Positions 8,250 through 14,982 of a stretch of 41,539 bases of DNA are shown one piece after another (within the stretch, counting starts at the first letter, position 1; each line of letters opens with the position of its first letter). The notes beneath the pieces were generated by a model. That model was not told the DNA's origin and ran no database searches. It was given only the letters and a program-made list of their open reading frames with translations. Source of the stretch: CAYPHY01 sp964410625 (lineage in GTDB: Bacteria; Chloroflexota; Anaerolineae; Promineifilales; Promineifilaceae); assembly GCA_964410625.1 (NCBI GenBank), contig CAYPHY010000043.1, positions 1 to 41,539 on the forward strand, given 5' to 3'. The position numbers were made by a program, and so were the translations under genes.

Positions 8250-8717
8250 GTGAACAAACGGCCGTCCCTGCTCTTTCTCCTGTCGCTTTGGCTCCTTGCT
8301 ACTGCCTGTACCTCGGCCGCCACGCCCCTCAGACAGTTAGCGCAAGCCGAGCAACAATGGACGGAACATAGCGTCACCAGCTACCGGCTGGAATTGCTCG
8401 TCGTCAACAGCATCTGGCACGCCCAGACCCACCATATCACTGTACAGGATAATCAGGTCATTGAGACTGAAGCCAGTTGTGTGCCTGCGCCGATGGAATT
8501 TGGAGAGTGTGAGGTTGAGGTGTATGCGGCCGAGTCCTATACTGTTCCCGCCCTCTTCAACTTTGCCCGTTCCGAACTCCAAAGCGAACACGCCCAATGG
8601 CTCAATATCACCTACGATCCGATCTATGGCTATCCCAGTCACATTTCATACAACCATCCTGAAATCCTCGACGAAGACTGGGGTTGGCGAGTCATGAGCT
8701 TTGAACGGCTTGAGTAG
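8250..8717 (+). CDS. putative lipoprotein (DUF6174-like)
   Basis: 155 aa from a GTG start, 16 nt after the DUF3224 stop. A lipoprotein signal is clear: Lys-Arg n-region, hydrophobic LLFLLSLWLLATAC with the lipobox Cys at residue 20. The mature part (WTEHSVTSYRLELLVVNSIW, YDPIYGYPSHISYNHPEILD) matches the small DUF6174-type lipoproteins, which have a YRxxL...YDPxxGYPxxI pattern. Probably anchored on the outside of the cytoplasmic membrane. Function unknown. Confidence 0.7.
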   Translation: MNKRPSLLFLLSLWLLATACTSAATPLRQLAQAEQQWTEHSVTSYRLELLVVNSIWHAQTHHITVQDNQVIETEASCVPAPMEFGECEVEVYAAESYTVPALFNFARSELQSEHAQWLNITYDPIYGYPSHISYNHPEILDEDWGWRVMSFERLE

Positions 8718-8750
8718 ACCATATACTTGCTATATTCAGGAGAAAAACCC

Positions 8751-9041
8751 ATGTCATCATTCGACTTCATCAACTTCGTCAAATACAATAATTGGGGCAA
8801 TATCCATCTGCTCACGACGGCCGAAGAAGCCCCCTTCGAGCGCCTGACCGGTGATGTGCTGCAAAGAGGTGAATCCCCTTACTATACGTTGCACCCTATG
8901 TATTATAACGAACGGGCATGGCGAATGGCTTCGAAGGTACTGGTAAAGGCAAGTTCGGGAAGAGCATCCGGCGCAAAAAAGCCAACTGCGTCGGCATCGT
9001 CTCCAGCACGTGGTTCACCACCAAGCAGTCGCGCCCGATAG
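8751..9041 (+). pseudogene. 5' remnant of an unidentified gene running into antisense Nudix sequence
   Basis: AGGAGAAAAACCC precedes the ATG, and the first ~50 residues (MSSFDFINFVKYNNWGNIHL, ending near YYNERAW) look protein-like. From about 8905 the reading frame is simply the reverse strand of the intact Nudix gene's 3' end and becomes Ser/Ala/Arg-rich junk until a stop. The original gene seems to have lost everything after ~50 codons. The family is not recognised. Confidence 0.55.
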
Positions 9042-9409
9042 AGGATGAAAATGGACGCGCCCCCTTGCTCTGGCGGATTGTGATAGACATCCAACAAGCC
9101 TTCAATAGCAACCTGGAGGTTGGTCTCTTCGAGGACTTCGCGAACGGCCGTTTCCTGTGGGTCTTCTCCCTGGTCTAAAAAGCCAGAAGGGAGGCTCCAC
9201 TTCCCGCTTTCCGGGTCCATCACCCGCCTTACGAGCAACACCTTGCCCTCATCCACAACCAGCACGCCGACCCCTACCTTCGGGTCGGTGAAGTGGACAA
9301 AGCCGCAAGCGGGGCAAGCCCGTCGCGGCTTCCCCGACACCTCCCGCGTCTCCAACGCCGTCGCACAGCGGGGGCAATAGACCATGTAATCGGGGGCGCT
9401 TGTTGGCAT
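8903..9409 (-). CDS. Nudix hydrolase with N-terminal zinc ribbon
   Basis: 168 aa. A CPRC...CPAC zinc ribbon (residues ~9-36) precedes a Nudix fold, as in NudC/YjaD-type pyrophosphatases and their relatives. The Nudix box reads GFLDQGEDPQETAVREVLEE followed by Thr-Asn-Leu: all acidic metal ligands are present, but the usual Gly after the EE-x position is Asn. A C-terminal PELAFTSTFEAIRHA is typical of the group. It would hydrolyse a nucleoside-diphosphate-linked substrate; NADH is possible but the SQPWPFPxS motif of true NudC is not present. Downstream of the anti-sigma gene on the same strand, separated by a repeat. Confidence 0.85.
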   Translation of the reverse strand: MPTSAPDYMVYCPRCATALETREVSGKPRRACPACGFVHFTDPKVGVGVLVVDEGKVLLVRRVMDPESGKWSLPSGFLDQGEDPQETAVREVLEETNLQVAIEGLLDVYHNPPEQGGASIFILYRARLLGGEPRAGDDADAVGFFAPDALPELAFTSTFEAIRHARSL

Positions 9410-9436
9410 CTGTTCGTAGGTAGTGGGGAGTAAGCG

Positions 9437-9503
9437 GTGTATTGGTCTATTGGTGTATTGGTTAAGTCAACAATAACCAGTACACCAATAGACCAATACA
9501 CTA
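9437..9503. repeat. GTATTGGTCTATTGG inverted repeat pair (family D)
   Basis: Left arm 9437-9464 and right arm 9474-9503 are near-perfect reverse complements made of 8-9 base units, with a ~10-nt loop. The anti-sigma stop codon (TAG, 9501-9503) is the first base triplet of the repeat. It could form a strong hairpin at the 3' end of that transcript. Confidence 0.75.
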
Positions 9504-10376
9504 CCATCTTTGCAACCGCTGTCGGGCGAAGAGGAGCAGGACAACCAGCACCAGCAACAACACGCCTAGCGCAAGCTGCCAGGAGAGCAGGTTGCTCCCG
9601 GCAATTTCGGCCGCTGGTTGGTTCGCTACCTCAGCACTTTCCGTATCAAATTCGAACGCCTCTGCATCAGCCACTGCCTCATCCGTCGCCACTTCCCCTT
9701 CCCTGGCCAGGTCTGCAACATCGGCCGCCCCTGTGGCCGGCTCCGTCGCCAACGTTTCGGCCTCGGCCGCGTCTGGCGGCACATCTACCGGTAATGCCTG
9801 GCTATCCAGTGTATCCGATAGGGGCGTTGGCAGCACAAGCTCCGCCTCCACCGCCGTTGTTTCCTCGACCGGTTCCTCGGCCGCTTCCTCAGCCGGCGCT
9901 GGAAGCGCCGATTCTATGGCCATGGTTTCGGCCGCTGCTTCCTCTTCAATTGTTTCTGTCACGACTGTTTCTGTCGCGACCTGTGCTGTCTCAAAGGCCG
10001 TTGTTTGCGGCTGCCCCACGCCAAACTGCCCCTGGAAAAAGCCCAGACCGAGGAGCAAAATAAAGATAAGCGCGGCCAACGCCGTCGCTCCTTGCAAAGC
10101 GGGATAGAGTTGCAGCAAGGGCTGGCGTTGGGGACGGCCGTAAAGCGCAGGGTCGAGCGTAAAGTTGCGCGGCACGCGGCGACGCGGCAACTGCGCCAAC
10201 TGCTGCTTTAACAAGCGCATCTGGCGCAACTCCGCCTCTAACCGGGCATCCTGCGCCAACTGTCGTTCCAGGCGTTGCCGCTCGGCCGGGGCCAGAGCGT
10301 TATCCAGGTAAGCGCTCAACGCTTCCTGCGTTAATTCCGCGGACGACTTCGTCCGATTGCGTAAAAAGTCAAACAT
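9501..10376 (-). CDS. zinc-less anti-sigma factor, two transmembrane segments
   Basis: 291 aa from the ATG at 10376; upstream in-frame codons are repeat DNA. The N-terminal ~75 residues match the anti-sigma domain fold (LTQEALSAYLDNALAPAERQ) but the HxxxCxxC zinc ligands are replaced (LAQDARLEAEL). A hydrophobic span near residues 100-120 is followed by a ~130-residue acidic Ala/Glu/Thr/Pro-rich region and a second hydrophobic span at the C-terminus (WQLALGVLLLVLVVLLLFA). It lies directly downstream of the ECF sigma gene and presumably holds it at the membrane. Confidence 0.8.
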   Translation of the reverse strand: MFDFLRNRTKSSAELTQEALSAYLDNALAPAERQRLERQLAQDARLEAELRQMRLLKQQLAQLPRRRVPRNFTLDPALYGRPQRQPLLQLYPALQGATALAALIFILLLGLGFFQGQFGVGQPQTTAFETAQVATETVVTETIEEEAAAETMAIESALPAPAEEAAEEPVEETTAVEAELVLPTPLSDTLDSQALPVDVPPDAAEAETLATEPATGAADVADLAREGEVATDEAVADAEAFEFDTESAEVANQPAAEIAGSNLLSWQLALGVLLLVLVVLLLFARQRLQRW

Positions 10377-10387
10377 TTCTTTTAAGA

Positions 10388-10454
10388 AGAGACTGGGAGA
10401 CTTGGAGATTAGGAGATTCCTATCAGTCTCCAAGTCTCCTACTCTCTCAGTCTC
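10388..10454. repeat. family A inverted repeat pair between sigma and anti-sigma genes
   Basis: Arms GAGACTGGGAGACTTGGAGA and the complementary TCTCCAAGTCTCCTACTCTC face each other across a few bases. Sited inside a two-gene operon, it may attenuate expression of the anti-sigma gene or stabilise the sigma mRNA. Confidence 0.7.
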
Positions 10455-10463
10455 ATAATCACA

Positions 10464-11060
10464 TCACGTTCTACTAGATTCTAGACGATATTGGCCGGGT
10501 AATAGTTCCTGTGAATGTTGCAAACATTCACGCAATTTCGCCCGTGCGCGGCTGAGCCGTGACTTCACCGTTCCCAGCGAAACGCTCATGATGTCGGCGA
10601 TTTCCTGGTAATCATGCCCTTCGACATCAGACAACACAGCCGCTATTCGCTGGTCCTCCGGCAAGCCATCCAGACAACGTTCAATCGCCACTGCCAGTTC
10701 CACCCGCTGCCGGTGCTGTTCTGGCCCTTCGTCCGGGCTGCGTAAAAAGGCGGGCGACTCATTCTCGTCCATGATTTCATCAATGGAGGATTGCGGCCGT
10801 CGCTTGTGGCGGCGCAATTCATCGTAGCAACGGTTGGTGGCAATACGCAGAATCCACGCCTTAAAGCTCCCCCCGCGAAAGCGGTTCAACGATTTATAGG
10901 CGGTGATAAAGGTTTCCTGGGCAATATCTTCGGCCGAAGGGGGATCACCCATAATCCGGTAGGCGACGTTATAGACCACCTCCTGGTAGTGCAGTACCAG
11001 CCGGTTAAAAGCCGCTACATCTCCCTTCTGCGCCTGGCGAATCAGTGCCTCTTCGTCCAT
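10464..11060 (-). CDS. ECF RNA polymerase sigma factor
   Basis: 198 aa. Region 2 is complete (FNRLVLHYQEVVYNVAYRI, then PSAEDIAQETFITAYKSLNR and FKAWILRIATNRCYDELRR) and region 4 carries the -35-binding helix-turn-helix (YQEIADIMSVSLGTVKSRLS). The linker and length match SigW/RpoE-like group IV factors. It is followed by a membrane anti-sigma factor on the same strand, the normal arrangement for envelope-stress control. No strong ribosome-binding site is seen before the ATG. Confidence 0.9.
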   Translation of the reverse strand: MDEEALIRQAQKGDVAAFNRLVLHYQEVVYNVAYRIMGDPPSAEDIAQETFITAYKSLNRFRGGSFKAWILRIATNRCYDELRRHKRRPQSSIDEIMDENESPAFLRSPDEGPEQHRQRVELAVAIERCLDGLPEDQRIAAVLSDVEGHDYQEIADIMSVSLGTVKSRLSRARAKLRECLQHSQELLPGQYRLESSRT

Positions 11061-11085
11061 AAAGTTACTTCGGTCCGGCCGACTC

Positions 11086-11112
11086 CCATTAGTCTCCTAA
11101 TCTCTTGATCTT
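11086..11112. repeat. family A repeat, single arm
   Basis: ATTAGTCTCCTAATCTCTTG upstream of the sigma gene; only one orientation is visible. Confidence 0.5.
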
Positions 11113-11181
11113 CCACGCTCTCTTCTTTGTTGTCTTTGTTGACAGAACCAATCCCTTATTCTATACTCACTCTCACGCTTT

Positions 11182-11263
11182 GCCGAAGTGGCGGAACTGG
11201 CAGACGCGCACGACTCAAAATCGTGTTCCCTCGGGAGTGTGGGTTCGATTCCCACCTTCGGCA
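11182..11263 (+). tRNA. tRNA-Leu (anticodon CAA)
   Basis: Acceptor arms GCCGAAG / CTTCGGC pair fully with discriminator A at 11263. The anticodon stem CACGA/TCGTG encloses a 7-nt loop with CAA. A long variable arm (class II tRNA) precedes a T arm GTGGGTTCGATTCCCAC. CCA is not encoded. Reads UUG codons. Confidence 0.95.
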
Positions 11264-11314
11264 TCAGACATAGCATCAATGGATTATAAAACCCGGCTAC
11301 AGACTGGGCAACTT

Positions 11315-11346
11315 AAGCGGCTTCCGGTTTGGAAGCTTCTTTTTTT
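11315..11346 (+). terminator. rho-independent terminator after tRNA-Leu
   Basis: AAGCGGCTTCC, a short GGTTT loop, then GGAAGCTT followed by CTTTTTTT. It lies between the tRNA and the next gene. Confidence 0.8.
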
Positions 11347-11354
11347 GGATGCGG

Positions 11355-11732
11355 ATGGACAGCAGCGATCGCCGGTCTCGCTCTCTAATCACCATTGTCT
11401 TCGGCTTTGCCATTGGAATCGCCCTGGGATTAATCTTCGGTTGGGTCGTTTGGCCGATTCAATACACTGAAGCCAACCCTGCCATTCTACGTGAAGATTA
11501 TCGCCGCGATTATGCGCTGATGATTGCCACGGTATATGCCGCTGATGGCGACCTGATGGCCGCCCAAAACCGCCTCTCCCAACTTGGCTCCGACTATCGC
11601 GATGAGCTAGTCGAATCAGTAACCGATCTGGCGGTCGCTGGAGAAGATGAGGGGATCATTCGGCCGTTGGCGCGGCTGGCGGCTGACTTGGGGTTAAGTT
11701 CGCCTGTGTTTGCGCCTTATCTGACCGAATAG
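11355..11732 (+). CDS. single-TM membrane protein, paralogue of the next gene
   Basis: About 125 aa (ATG at 11349 or 11355; GGATGCGG lies just upstream). An Arg-rich start is followed by one transmembrane helix (ITIVFGFAIGIALGLIFGWVVW), then an extracytoplasmic helical domain with the signature P-x4-EANPAILREDYRRDYALMIA. The same signature occurs in the 296-aa neighbour (P-x5-EASPARLSSDYQTEYVYLIG). The signature is common in Chloroflexota hypothetical proteins; function unknown. It stops right after VFAPYLTE, without the Pro/Thr linker and C-terminal domain of its paralogue. Confidence 0.7.
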   Translation: MDSSDRRSRSLITIVFGFAIGIALGLIFGWVVWPIQYTEANPAILREDYRRDYALMIATVYAADGDLMAAQNRLSQLGSDYRDELVESVTDLAVAGEDEGIIRPLARLAADLGLSSPVFAPYLTE

Positions 11733-11778
11733 GACGACAATCCAGTTGTAGATTAAGAAAATAAGCGAGTAATAGCCG

Positions 11779-11866
11779 TGTCATTCTGACGAGTCTTCGA
11801 GGAAGAATCCCTACGAGCTGGATTCGCGGGATGCTTCACTCCGAAGACTTCGTTCAGCATGACAAT
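11779..11866. repeat. palindromic TCATTCTGA...TCAGCATGACA element
   Basis: TGTCATTCTGACGAGTCTTCG at the left end matches the reverse complement of the right end (CGAAGTCTTCGTTCAGCATGACA in two blocks). It is the same class as the core of the element at 37-130, but without that element's outer inverted ends. It separates the two paralogous membrane genes. Confidence 0.65.
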
Positions 11867-11921
11867 CCCATTACCTGATTAAATACTTAATTCACAAGAG
11901 GATTGTCGTTACGGATGAGCA

Positions 11922-12812
11922 ATGGTGGATCAGTATTCGAGGAATGAGCGCAGCGTGATACGCAGAAGAAACCGGCGTCGGGCGCTGGTGCTGTTTGTCC
12001 TCAGTTTGCTGGTGGGCGTGGCGGCCGCGCTCTACTATGCCTGGATTCTCAATCCCGTTGTCTTTGTCGAAGCCAGCCCCGCCCGCCTCAGCAGCGATTA
12101 CCAGACGGAATATGTTTATTTAATTGGCCGCAGCTATGCCAGCTCTCCCAACCTTTCTCTTGCTGAAAGCCGCCTTGCTGCCCTCGACCAGCCCGACATC
12201 GAACAAACGATCCTCGACCAGCTCGAAGCCGGTATCCGTGCTGGTCGGCCGCCGGCCGACCTTCGCGCCCTGGCAACATTGGCTGATGCGCTGAAGATAG
12301 AAGCCCCGGCCGTCGCCCTCTTTGCTCCGGCGGCCGATTCGGTCACTCTGCCGACGATGGACGCGGAACAAGCGCCCTTGCCCGTCCCCACCGGGATTGT
12401 CGTGGCTACACCGGCGGCCGTTGCCAACCAACCTACTCCGACACCGGTCGCCACCTCCAGCCCGACACCAACGGTTGAACCCACCGCCACAACCGCACAA
12501 TTCCAGTTGCTCAACCGCGAACAACAATGCCCGGAGGAAGCGGAAGGCGGCCGTATTCAGGTATTGGTCGTGGATACCAATGGAAGGCCACAGACGGGAA
12601 TCCCTATTGTCGTCAGTTGGCCGGATGGGAGCGACCGCTTCATCACCGGTTTCAAAGAAGGGGGGTATGGCGACTTCACCATGCAGCCCGACACCGACTA
12701 TACTGTTACGCTTCCCGACGGCCGCACCAGCGAAAGCGACCTAAGCCTTGAAACCTGCGCCGAAGACCAACCCGCCAACTGGCAACTAACGTTTCTAAGG
12801 GATGAGGGATGA
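11922..12812 (+). CDS. single-TM protein with Pro/Thr linker and beta-sandwich-like C-terminus
   Basis: 296 aa, GGAT before the ATG. Cytoplasmic Arg-rich head (VIRRRNRRRA), one TM helix (LVLFVLSLLVGVAAALYYAW), an external helical domain paralogous to the upstream protein (EASPARLSSDYQTEYVYLIG), a Pro/Thr-rich linker (~residues 150-195) and a C-terminal domain with IQVLVVDTNGRPQTGIPIVV typical of carboxypeptidase-regulatory/Ig-like surface domains. Probably a cell-surface anchor; role unknown. Its last four codons and stop (AGG GAT GAG GGA TGA) are made of an adjacent repeat. Confidence 0.7.
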   Translation: MVDQYSRNERSVIRRRNRRRALVLFVLSLLVGVAAALYYAWILNPVVFVEASPARLSSDYQTEYVYLIGRSYASSPNLSLAESRLAALDQPDIEQTILDQLEAGIRAGRPPADLRALATLADALKIEAPAVALFAPAADSVTLPTMDAEQAPLPVPTGIVVATPAAVANQPTPTPVATSSPTPTVEPTATTAQFQLLNREQQCPEEAEGGRIQVLVVDTNGRPQTGIPIVVSWPDGSDRFITGFKEGGYGDFTMQPDTDYTVTLPDGRTSESDLSLETCAEDQPANWQLTFLRDEG

Positions 12813-12990
12813 AGGATGAAGGCTGAAGGTCAACTACAGGACTTACGCAGTTCATATTTTTCCGACACGAATGGCACGAATTTCACGAAAATAGAAGGCA
12901 AAATTCGTGTTATTTGTGCCATTCGTGTCAAAAATGCGTAGCGTAATTCCTAAACTACTTTCATCCTTCAGCCCTCATCCTTCATCCCTA
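12797..12990. repeat. nested inverted repeats (families E and F) between convergent genes
   Basis: Outer pair: GGATGAGGGATGAAGGATGA (12797-12829) against its complement at 12960-12990. Inner pair: GACACGAATGGCACGAATTT (12864-12891) against 12904-12929. The outer arms contain the stop codons of both convergent genes (12810-12812 on plus, 12988-12990 on minus). Transcription from either side would yield a hairpin, so it could act as a bidirectional terminator. Confidence 0.75.
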
Positions 12991-14874
12991 CCGCCCGAAT
13001 TGCCTGGCTAGTTGGGCGGCTGAGAGGTGAATCAGGGTCGGCCGTCCGTGGGGGCAGGTGTGGGGGTTGGCACACGCTTCCAGTTGCTGGATCAATGCTT
13101 CCATCTCCTGCGTAGAGAGCGTTTGTCCGGCTTTGATCGCCGCTGTTTTACAGACGCGCTTAATGACGGCCGCTTCAACGGCCGATTGCATCGGCGTGTT
13201 CTCCCCCTCTAAATCCTCGAGAACGTTGAGCAACGACTGTGCCGGGTCCTGGCGGCTCAAGATTGCCGGGACTGCCCGCATCATAAACGTCTGTGGCCCA
13301 AAGGGTTCGATCTCAAAACCCAAACGGGTTAATAGTGGCAAATGTGTTTCCAATAGCGTCGCTTGCGAAGGTGTCAGGCGCACGGCCGCGCCGGCTACTA
13401 ATCCTTGTGAAGCGACCTGGTTTTGTTGCTGCCGGGCCATAAATTGCTCATAGAGCACTCGCTCATGGGCGGCATGTTGGTCAATCAGAAACAACCCTTC
13501 AGGCCCCTCGGCGATGATATAGGCGGCTCCCACCTGACCAACCACACGCAACATTGGCAACCGCTCTCCCCCGGCCGCTGCCCACAAATCGTTGGCTGGC
13601 CCCATCGAAGGAAGGGACGCTACCTCATCTGGTTCGCCAGCGCGGCCGTCATCCCCATTGGCCGGTAATGGCAGTTGCCACTCATCGTCGGCCGCCGTCC
13701 AGTTATCTGTCCATTGGCCGCTGGTTGGTTGTCCTGCCGACCAATTGCCCGCGCCAAAACCACTATGTTCGGCCGCCGGCCAGAGGCTGACCGGCCGCAC
13801 CGGGCTGGTCGCCAACAAGGTCTGGCGCACCGCCCGTTGCACCGCGCCAAAGACCAGGTTTTCATGGCGGAAACGGACCTCCACCTTCGTCGGATGCACA
13901 TTCACATCCACATCCTCCGGTGGAACGCTTAGAAACAGTAACCCCAACGGAAAGCGACCTGTCGGCAGCAAGGTATGGTACGCCTGGATGACGGCATAGG
14001 TGAGCCGGTTGTCGCGAATCCAACGGCCGTTGACAAACAAGGTAATATGGCTGCGGTTCGCCCAATGTAAACTCGGCGCACCGACATAGCCGTGTACCTG
14101 GATAGAAGACTGGGAGACTGGGAGACTGGGCGATTGGAGATTAGCGATCAGCGATTCTTCCTCGCTCCCCTGCTCCTCTGCTCCTCCGCCCCCCTGCACC
14201 CCAGCGATTTCCAACATCTGCCCCATCTGCTCTGCGCCATAGACCGACACCAACACATCCTCTAAACGGCCGCTGCCCGTTGTCTGGAAGGTCAGGCGGC
14301 CGTCGTGGGTCAGGCGAAAGCGGATGTGGGGATAAGCGAGGGCATAGCGGGTGACAAACTCATCGATCAGTCGCTTCTCGCTGCTGATGCTCTTTAGAAA
14401 CTTTAACCGCGCCGGGACATTGTAAAAGAGGTTCTCTACGCTGATAACCGTCCCTTGTGGTGCGCCCATCAGTTCACGACTGACAAGGTTGCCCCCCTCC
14501 AGAATTAAGCGCACCCCTACCTTCTCCCCCTGCGAGCGGCTCACGACCGTCACGCGGCTGACGGAAGCAACGGCGGCTAATGCCTCGCCGCGAAAGCCAA
14601 GGGTACGAATTGCTTGTAGATCAGCGGCCGATTGCAGCTTGGAAGTTGCATGGCGTTGGAAAGCGGTCTCGATCTCCTCGGCCGAAATGCCTGTCCCATT
14701 GTCCGAAATCTGGATTAACTCTCGGCCGCCCTGGCGCACATCCACGAAGATCGCCGTCGCCCCGGCGTCAATGCTGTTTTCCAACAACTCTTTGACAACG
14801 GAAAACGGCCGCTCCACCACTTCTCCGGCGGCAATCTGCGAAGCCAATTGCTCTGACAACACCCGTATTGGCAT
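12988..14874 (-). CDS. mutL: DNA mismatch repair protein MutL (endonuclease type)
   Basis: 628 aa. The N-terminal GHKL ATPase has all boxes: ELLENSIDAGAT (Glu29, Asn33), SDNGTGIS (Asp58) and TLGFRGEALAAV (93-102). The C-terminal domain carries the metal-binding endonuclease motif DQHAAHERVLYE and the later CPHGRPT, so it is a nicking MutL, as expected in bacteria without MutH. Residues ~225-257, just before the VHGYVGAPS strand, are an insertion encoded by family A and G repeats; the frame stays open. TAAAAT lies 6 nt before the ATG with no Shine-Dalgarno, suggesting a leaderless mRNA. MutS is not in the window. Confidence 0.95.
   Translation of the reverse strand: MPIRVLSEQLASQIAAGEVVERPFSVVKELLENSIDAGATAIFVDVRQGGRELIQISDNGTGISAEEIETAFQRHATSKLQSAADLQAIRTLGFRGEALAAVASVSRVTVVSRSQGEKVGVRLILEGGNLVSRELMGAPQGTVISVENLFYNVPARLKFLKSISSEKRLIDEFVTRYALAYPHIRFRLTHDGRLTFQTTGSGRLEDVLVSVYGAEQMGQMLEIAGVQGGGGAEEQGSEEESLIANLQSPSLPVSQSSIQVHGYVGAPSLHWANRSHITLFVNGRWIRDNRLTYAVIQAYHTLLPTGRFPLGLLFLSVPPEDVDVNVHPTKVEVRFRHENLVFGAVQRAVRQTLLATSPVRPVSLWPAAEHSGFGAGNWSAGQPTSGQWTDNWTAADDEWQLPLPANGDDGRAGEPDEVASLPSMGPANDLWAAAGGERLPMLRVVGQVGAAYIIAEGPEGLFLIDQHAAHERVLYEQFMARQQQNQVASQGLVAGAAVRLTPSQATLLETHLPLLTRLGFEIEPFGPQTFMMRAVPAILSRQDPAQSLLNVLEDLEGENTPMQSAVEAAVIKRVCKTAAIKAGQTLSTQEMEALIQQLEACANPHTCPHGRPTLIHLSAAQLARQFGR
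14105..14203. repeat. repeat insertion inside mutL (families A and G)
   Basis: 14105-14152 is a run of GACTGGGAGACTGGG-type units; 14161-14203 is a CTCCCCTGCTCCTCTGCTCC run. They encode a Glu/Gln/Ser/Leu-rich linker at a surface position of MutL without a frameshift. Confidence 0.75.
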
Positions 14875-14898
14875 AGCTCTATTTTAGCACATCCAAAA

Positions 14899-14982
14899 AG
14901 AGATTGGAGATTAAGAGACTAGGAGAGTGATAACTCCCTACTCATCACTAGCCACTAACCACTGTCCACTACCCACTATCCC
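14899..14982. repeat. adjacent family A and family B repeats between ubiB-like gene and mutL
   Basis: Family A (AGATTGGAGATTAAGAGACT, 14899-14929) is followed by family B (complement of AGTGGTTAGTGGCTAGTG, 14933-14982). The UbiB-like gene's last codons and TAG stop (14969-14971) are within family B. Confidence 0.7.

Noticed and set aside
9437..10063. Long plus-strand Pro-rich ORF (208 aa) opposite the anti-sigma gene
   Set aside because: Its composition is a mirror of the Ala/Glu/Thr-rich anti-sigma linker, it has no ribosome-binding site, and the minus-strand gene is supported by the ECF operon.
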